Below, in pieces: positions 57,711-64,000 of a DNA stretch of 64,000 nucleotides (within the stretch, counting starts at the first letter, position 1; the number at the start of each line of letters is the position of its first letter). Below the pieces are notes generated by a model, which worked only from the letters and a program-made list of their open reading frames with translations, was not told where the DNA came from and made no database searches. A program made the translations under genes and the position numbers. The stretch is from Myripristis murdjan (taxonomy: Eukaryota > Chordata > Actinopteri > Holocentriformes > Holocentridae): contig NC_043980.1 of assembly GCF_902150065.1 (NCBI RefSeq), forward strand, positions 4,962,695-5,026,694, written 5' to 3'.

Positions 57711-58440
57711 TCCATGCTGAATCTGCAACTTCAAATGAAAAGTAAACTTTGCTTTAATGTCTCACACTGTCTGAAACAACACACAGGCTCTCTAATGTGC
57801 CTCGCATCAATGCTGTTTAACGATAACAATAATTGAAACTTGTCAGAAAAAGGACTGACACATTTCAAATGATAAATAAACCACAAGTCACACTGATAGG
57901 CCAATAGCTGGGTCTTCAAATTTTATTTATTCATTTTTTTTTTTGTTCCACCACAAGTGTATATTATTGACAGTGAGTCCAGTGTGGAAACAAGTGCATT
58001 AATTAAAGAAGAAAAGGCAAAAAAACAAGACAAAACAAATCACCACACTGGTCATGACTGTGACACAAAGTCCCAAGAAAAACTCTGGTCAGTAGAGTCT
58101 GTTGTGTCGGTGAGGAACAGGCATTTGCAGCAAATCGGGCAACATGGGGAAAATGCAAGTCGTGCATTCAGGCCGTGGCAGGGTCACAGAAAAACACAGC
58201 GGCCATCCATTAAGAGGTTGAATCACAATCAACTTTTGCTGCAACGCAAGGCGACCACAAGAAGAGGAACTTAGCTGAGGTCATATTTCCACAGAAACAC
58301 ATGACCAGGAATCTCAGAAGATACAGTACCCTTTATAGTTCTTATTATAATTCAGGCAGTGCAACCACATAATGAAACTCATGTCTTTCTGATAATTCCA
58401 AGAAATTCTGTGGTTAAAAAAAAAATGTAAAAAAAAAATA
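57317..58440. other. Upstream flank of copy C, non-coding
   Basis: Homologous to 27600-28640 in unit A and 32080-32785 in unit B. It contains an A tract (57677-57709). No frame is shared in a way that suggests selection on a protein. Confidence 0.6.
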
Positions 58441-58449
58441 TATATATCT

Positions 58450-58690
58450 TAACAGGGTTATCTGGCACCATGAAAGGAAGAAAATCTCCAGGCTCTGATG
58501 GCTTGAGTTATATCTAAAATTTTGGGACAATGATTGTTTATGGAAAAAAATGAAATGTCAGCTTCAGTGAAACAAGGAATCGACAGCCTTATTCCTAATC
58601 TACATGATGCTCTTGAACAATGATTGTTAACTAATTGCCTTGGCCTTTGCAAACACTGAAAAAGTCAGAGACTATCAGCGAAACTCAGCC
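58450..58690 (+). pseudogene. L1-type LINE reverse-transcriptase fragment
   Basis: Reads GTMKGRKSPGSDGLSYI followed by a stop and other-frame pieces (QGIDSLIPNLHDALEQ), which match the KSPG.DG and Q..I.LI.K...D motifs of L1/Tx1-type reverse transcriptase. It is short, with stops and frame changes. Unit A retains only a trace of this stretch (about 28685-28720). Confidence 0.6.
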
Positions 58691-58879
58691 TGGCTTCATG
58701 TGAGGCCGTCAGCTGAAAGGTATCCTGTAAATCGTCTTGTCTTGGATTTTTTTTTTTCTTTTGTTTGTTTTTTATGTGAGATTTTCATTAGAAGTTAGAC
58801 AGTGGATCTGTAACTGCTGAACACATTTATCCTTCCAGCTATTGCAGCGATCCGCACACCGCTGAAGGTAGAGAAAGAT

Positions 58880-59690
58880 CCGGCACTTGGGTAAATAAGA
58901 CAGATTTGGAGTTGCTATAAAGTTTATTTTTTCACTTTGATGAAGCCAGGCTAACGACTCCCATAGCCTTCAAGTCTTTATGCTAAGCTAACACAAAATG
59001 CTACCCATAGGAACTGAACAGAGGTGAAAATGGTGTCCAACATCTTGTCTCAGTCTGGGGAAGTTGGAAAAAGGGGATTTTGCCCAAAACGCTGGAGTAT
59101 TCCTTTAAACATTCTTCAATTAATGTAGAACTGACAGTTTTTACTCTCCCCAGTGTTGTAAAATACATATTTATTGTGTTTATCATGTCAGCTTCCTTAT
59201 CCGCTCTCTTGTCCTGCACATTCACACAGAAAAATCCGTTAAGAAGTCCGAGCAAGGGTCCAGTTACATGTCCAAATGATCGAGTTTCTCCTGGAGAAAA
59301 CTAGATGCCGTGGTCACCTCCAGAATTAAATGGAGAATGGGGTTAGTTGCTGCGGTGACAACACATAGCCTATCAGCCGAGTGGTGAGATGTGTCATCCT
59401 GAAGCGAAGAGGAGACACGAGGAGGCAGAAAATAACAACATGAGGACGGGACTGTGTGCAAGTAAGGTTAAAACAAAGTCAACTGGACTTGATAGTAGGA
59501 TTTCAGAAGATGTTTCATTTCTCCTCCAAGAAGCGTCTTCAGTTCTAGTTGACTGGCAGGGAATCCCAGGTATTTAACCTCTGTGGGGTTGTTATCAGGG
59601 CCATTGATGCCACTAATATGTAGGTGCTATCCAGGTCCTTGGTTCGTCAGTCATCCTCCCTGTTGTGATTTACCATCTTCAGTGTCATGG
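58880..59690. other. Non-coding spacer between unit C and the 36-bp array
   Basis: No recognised gene. The open frames (59001-59255, 59389-59577) are short and carry no domain. A phrase near 59500-59580 (TCAGTTCTAGTTGACTGGCAGG) resembles one near 1555-1580, so it may be part of an interspersed repeat. Confidence 0.5.
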
Positions 59691-59691
59691 G

Positions 59692-60075
59692 GGACACCTG
59701 ACACCTGAGTCCAGGAGTGAACAACTCTCATTAGGGGCACCTGACTCCAGGAGTGAACGACTCTCATTAGGGCCACCTGACTCCAGGAGTGAACAACTCT
59801 CGCTAGGGCCATCTTACTTCAGGAGTGAACAACTCTCATTAGGGGCACCTGACTCCAGGAGTGAACGACTCTCGTTAGGGGCACCTGACTCCAGGAGTGA
59901 ACGACTCTCGTTAGGGCCACCTGACTCCAGGAGTGAACGACTCTCATTAGGGGCACCTGACTCCAGGAGTGAACGACTCTCGTTAGGGCCACCTGACTCC
60001 AGGAGTGAACGCCTCTCGTTAGGGCCACATGACTCCAGGAGTGAACGACTCTCGTTTGGGGCACCTGACTCCAGT
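59692..60075. repeat. 36-bp minisatellite
   Basis: About ten copies of a 36-bp unit (CACCTGACTCCAGGAGTGAA then CGACTCTCGTTAGGG). As 36 is divisible by three, frames stay open: the plus strand reads PDSRSERLSLG and the minus strand reads PNESRSLLESG. There is no evidence that it is translated. Confidence 0.9.
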
Positions 60076-60245
60076 GTATACGGTACTGTATACACTGGAG
60101 TATACGTACCTGGCTCAGTGTATTGGGGGCTTTGTCTAATTAATGAATAGTTTGCTGGTTAACCCTATAAAGCCTGAACTATGAAAGAATTGGCAGAAAA
60201 TTCCAGTTTTTTGAAATTGAACCCTTTATTTAGTCCTCTAACAAA

Positions 60246-60248
<3 letters not shown>

Positions 60249-60279
<31 letters not shown>
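60249..60279. repeat. TA microsatellite
   Basis: About 15 TA units. Confidence 0.9.
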
Positions 60280-60281
<2 letters not shown>

Positions 60282-60726
60282 TCAAAAAATATGTTATTAC
60301 ACGACCGTTCTGGTGTATGATATATGATATGTACTTTAAGTGCCAATGGTATGGTCCGGGGTGAACAGGGGAAGTGTTCAAAGGTATACAACAGTATTTT
60401 GGTCAAGTATTGATTAAACTGAAAATGAAAAACAGAATTGAAAATGTGTATCATATATGATACAAATGGCTTTATAGGGTTGACATGTTAACAGCTGTAC
60501 CTCGCCACAGTGTTTCAAGACATGCATTTCTCTTATATGTGAAGTATTTGTAAAAGAAAAAGAATAATAGCTTATACATTGGATGTTTAAACTCACTATG
60601 AATATGCCACTTTTGCCAATGTTTTACAAAAGTACTCTTAAAAATGAATGGAAATGCATTGTTAAATTAAAATGAAATATAGAAGAAGTTTTTCCTGTAC
60701 GGTCAAAAAATCACTGGCTGCCCACT

Positions 60727-61137
60727 TGTAGGGACCGTTCTCACCCTGGACACCAACTATTTAACCTGCTGCCCTCTGGGAGGCGCTACAGGTGCATCAA
60801 AAGAACAGTTTCTCTCCTTGGGGCCATCACAACTCTTAACTCTAGCAATATTCCTACACCACAGAAGAAATGCCATCATCTGCTGCTGAGCCATTTTAAC
60901 TTTTAATTCGCAACATTTAAATGCAATATACAACATTTTCAAATGCAATACAAAATGTTTTAAATGCAATATCCATTATTTTTATAGTATTTATTTTCAT
61001 TTCATATCTATTGAATGTGTGCTTGTGATCTGTCTTAATTGTCTCAACTGTCTTATTAATTGCACTGATCTAATTTCATTGTACTTGTACAAACACAAGA
61101 TAAGACTAGAATAGAATAGATTAGAATAGAAAGCCTT
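60727..61137 (+). mobile_element. LINE 3' end with last codons of reverse transcriptase
   Basis: Frame 60727-60906 reads CRDRSHPGHQLFNLLPSGRR, then YRCIKRTVSLLGAITTLNSS, and stops at TAA 60904-60906. The HP..LF.LLPSGRRYR block is the conserved C-terminus of CR1/Rex1-type ORF2. The 3' UTR ends ATTTCATTGTACTTGTAC and a TAGAATAGAA simple tail. It is 5'-truncated. Confidence 0.75.
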
Positions 61138-61214
61138 AAAATAGAAAGCATTTATTGTCATTAAGGCTTTCTATTCTATTCTATTTTATTCTATTCTATT
61201 CTATTCTATTCTAC
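61138..61214. repeat. TATTC pentanucleotide repeat next to the LINE tail
   Basis: A run of TTCTATTCTAT units on the plus strand, preceded by a minus-strand LINE tail phrase (TTTATTGTCATT). It forms a short inverted arrangement with the TAGAATAGAA tail on the left. Confidence 0.7.
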
Positions 61215-61309
61215 AGAGTCTAAATGATGTTTTCCCAAGGATAAAAGTGTTGTTAACCAGGGATTCCCAGATGATAAACAGACAGACCAGTTTGGATGCT
61301 GAGCAAAGC

Positions 61310-61315
61310 TTTAAT
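61310..61315 (-). terminator. Poly(A) signal of copy D (ATTAAA)
   Basis: ATTAAA in the same GCTTTAAT context as copies A and B, about 540 nt beyond the stop. Confidence 0.45.
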
Positions 61316-61852
61316 AAAAAGGAGAAAACATTAAAGAATTGGAATGTTTTATATCCGTCAAATATATTCATAAAGCACCGTTAACAAACTGCTTTGAAGA
61401 GAACAAATGCAGTTAACACTGAGTTAACACTACTCCCCCATTTCTTTCCATTATTATATCTTAATAAGGTAAAAAAAAAAAGAATGTGACCATGGTTTTT
61501 GCATGGTAGAATTAGGGGCTCGAGAGATAGTGCTAGGTACTAATGCCGCAAGGGTTAGGTGGCATTCCCAATTGTTTTTCTACAAAGAACACCCCCAAAA
61601 CATGTAAAATACAAAAGGGAAGGTGATAAAATAAATTTTAGTGCTATAATTCAGACTAAAGACAACAAACTGAGTATTCTGTACTCATAGTGGCTGTGCT
61701 GTTTTGCAGTGCCAGGGCCCAACACATGAAGAGAAGTAGGAAACCCAGAGAAATACTGTTGAGATTAGCTTGTTGTGGATTTGAACTCATGTTTTAATGA
61801 ATCCCTTTCAACTGGTGGTCCCCAGAAACCCTCTACCACTGTTCCTCTGTCC

Positions 61853-63632
61853 CTATTCCTGCCTCTGACGCCGGCCCTGATCCTGACCTTCCCCCTGCCA
61901 CTGCATCCACCCTTGACCCTGACCTGAACCCTGCATCCACACCTGTCTCATACCTGCTCCCTGACCTGGACTCTGTATCAACATCTGACTCTGACCTGGA
62001 CCCTGCATCCACACCTGTTTCAACCCTTCACCCTGACCTGGAGTCTGTATTAACATCTGCCTCTGACCTGGACCCTGCATCCACACCTGTTTCAACCCTT
62101 CACCCTGACCTGGAGTCTGTATTAACATCTGCCTCTGACCTGGACCCTGCATCCACACCTGTTTCAACCCTTCACCCTGACCTGGAGTCTGTATCAACAT
62201 CTGCCTCTGACCTGGACCCTGCATCCACACCTGTTTCAACCCTTCACCCTGACCTGGAGTCTGTATTAACATCTGCCTCTGACCTGGACCCTGCATCCAC
62301 ACCTGTCTCATACCGCCCCCCTGACCTGGAGTCTGTATCAACATCTGCCTCTGACCTGGACCCTGCATCCACACCTGACTCAACCCTGCCCCCTTACCTG
62401 CAGTCTGTATCCCCATCTGTCTCTGACCTGGACCCTGCATCCACACCTGACTCAACCCTGGACTCTGTATCAACACCTTACCCCCTCCCTGCTGTTGACT
62501 CGACTGGGACTGCACATATTGACCCTGCCCGTGCATCACTCCCCCCTGCTGGGATTGCACATATTGACCCTGCCCATGCACCACATCTGGCCCCACCTGT
62601 GACTGCACAATTGTAGTCCCCTGACCCTGCCCACGCACCACTGGCCCCACCTGTGTTCGCAGATATTGACCCTGCCCATGCATCACTCCCCCCTCCTGGG
62701 ACTGCACATATTGACCCTGCCCATGCATCACTCCCCCCTCCTGGAACTGCACATATTGACCCTGCCCATGCATTACTCCCCCCTGCTGGGACTGCACATA
62801 TTGACCCTGCCCCTGCACCAAATCTGGTCCCACCTGCGACTGCACCCACACAGTCCCCTGACCCTGCCCGGGCACCAAATCTGGTCCCACCTGCGACTGC
62901 ACCCATACGTCCCCCTGCCCCGGTCCCCGCCCTCGAATCCACCCTTGCCACTGCCCTGACACTTTCTTGCTGCCCCTGCTGCTTCCCTGAGAGTTTGTGC
63001 GGGAATCACCGCGACCGCTACTGCCACTAGCACCATCACTGGCACTGGCTTGTGAACTGTCTACAACACACTGATGCGAAACTTGTCCACTGGCGGAACA
63101 GCTGTTACACTGAGTCAATCCATTTTTTCTGTCACAACGGAATATGCTGGCAAGACCGATTTCCTGTCCCTGAAGTCCTGTGGTATTCCCAAGTCGCTCA
63201 AGGGATTCCCTCAGGTTTTCCTCATTTAAGGGGTTAGAATCTTTAGGCTGCAATACTCTGGAAAACACAAGGGCATAATCACGCCAATTCTGAATGATGC
63301 TAATCCTTGACATGTTAGTTGCAGGATCTATTTCATTCAAGCATAGATCACATGGGGAATGGTAAGAGTAGAAAAGCAGGAAACTACGATAAGGTTTATT
63401 GAACAAGGCGTTGAAGTTGTCCAGAACGCGTGACTCTGCATGGCGACCATCGCTTGTGTCCACTCCAGCTGCAACCACCCAGGTTCCGATGTACACGTCA
63501 CCTCTTGAAACGGCAGCAGTCACCTTGGCTCTGCGGTCCTCCCTAAAGACTCGCCGCAGGACTGTTTGAGTTTTCTGTACTTCGTTCAGCGGGATGTTTA
63601 CAGCCAGACTGAACTGGCCACTTATTCTGTAC
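61853..63632 (-). CDS. Secreted AID/APOBEC-like deaminase, copy D (partial)
   Basis: This is the large exon only. It opens after TTCTTCTGACAG at 63632 in the same phase as its siblings and gives 592 further residues to the stop at 61853. The signal-peptide exon must lie beyond the right edge of the window. The core matches A-C at about half the residues: RYRISGQFSLAVNIPL, YIGTWVVAAG, H-A-E (63434-63442) and the canonical SPCDLC (63341-63358), then FRCDRKNGLTQCNSCS. The tail is very long (about 380 residues). First come GQGQYVQSQ.GGVMHG units, then about seven 24-residue units (VWMQGPGQRQMLIQTPGQG) encoded by near-identical 72-bp repeats at about 61950-62480. It looks intact across the visible part. 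The repeat tail could be a ligand-binding, adhesive or simply disordered region; I cannot tell which. Confidence 0.72.
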
Positions 63633-64000
63633 CTGTCAGAAGAAACAGACACACAACATGTTACTACTCATGGTGAGCTTGATCACTGTTTTTAATATTA
63701 AACAGGTGTTTTCCTTTCAAATAAAGCTGCACAAAACAACAGTCTAAAATTAAAGTTTGACTAACTTTCTCAGCATACTGTAGTACAGAGCCACAGAGCA
63801 AGTTTTTTTTCTTTTTAGTGCCCTTATACGTACTACATCATGTCTGCAAATTAGTAAATCGAGGTTTAAAAAAATTGCTTATTTGTGCACATTATTTACC
63901 TATTTCAAGCTCTAAATTTGATATCTCAGGGTTTTGTGTACACGAAATTTACAAAAAAAAAAAAAAAAGTGGGCTCCCTGTGGCTCCGCAATAGAGAACC
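63633..64000 (-). other. Copy D intron 1 (part)
   Basis: No signal-peptide exon resembling MAAVCWMVVALAFF is found before the window ends. The stretch is AT-rich with an A tract near 63951-63968. Confidence 0.6.

Larger units (their letters stand above)
51537..58880 (-). repeat. Segmental duplication unit C
   Basis: Aligns with unit A from 23142 and, around the gene, with unit B. It carries copy C plus three later transposon insertions (54172-54638, 55292-57313 and, inside that, 55848-56965). Confidence 0.8.

Noticed and set aside
60230-60454. Short frames near the TA repeat between the 36-bp array and the LINE end
   Set aside because: They are low-complexity translations with no supporting motif.

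Overview
The window looks like teleost fish nuclear DNA, probably a ray-finned percomorph or a relative. Exons are small and separated by large introns, dinucleotide microsatellites are long and frequent, and the sequence is crowded with fish-type DNA transposons, LINE 3' tails and one LTR element. There are no operons, rRNA, tRNA or CRISPR arrays.

Positions 1-7163 hold no recognised gene, only repeats: a LINE 3' tail, a CACATGTG-rich repeat and two inverted-repeat (MITE-like) elements. Positions 7164-22240 carry the one clearly orthologous conserved gene, commd1, on the minus strand. It has three coding exons (22064-22240, 19695-19988, 7164-7271) that join in phase to a 192-residue COMM-domain protein. 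Its 12.4-kb second intron is filled with repeats.

Positions 23100-64000 hold the most interesting system: four tandem minus-strand paralogues (A 24327-25780, B 29335-31035, C 52382-53906, D 61853-63632 and beyond the window) of a secreted protein. A signal-peptide exon is followed by one large exon with a zinc-deaminase signature (HAE, then SPC...C), a Cys cluster and a fast-changing Gln/Gly/Arg-rich repeat tail. I read these as secreted AID/APOBEC-like deaminases (SNAD type). B and C look intact, with a TATA box and a non-coding first exon. A has lost the TATA segment and is out of frame. D is divergent and its first exon lies outside the window.

A, B and C sit in segmentally duplicated units. 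Between B and C lies about 18.7 kb (32786-51536) of nested mobile DNA. It contains an 11-kb block bounded by Tc1/mariner-like inverted ends, a GC-rich tandem array open in all six reading frames and flanked by long inverted arms, a very young Gmr1-like LTR element (37860-42925), and two head-to-head transposase N-terminal fragments. Unit C was later hit by a piggyBac-type MITE and by a PIF/Harbinger-like element that itself carries a hAT-like element. The sibling units preserve the empty sites for both outer insertions.

Functionally, commd1 is a housekeeping gene (copper and NF-kB control, endosomal sorting). The deaminase-like cluster looks like a lineage-specific, rapidly evolving secreted defence family. 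Family assignments come from reading motifs, not from database searches.
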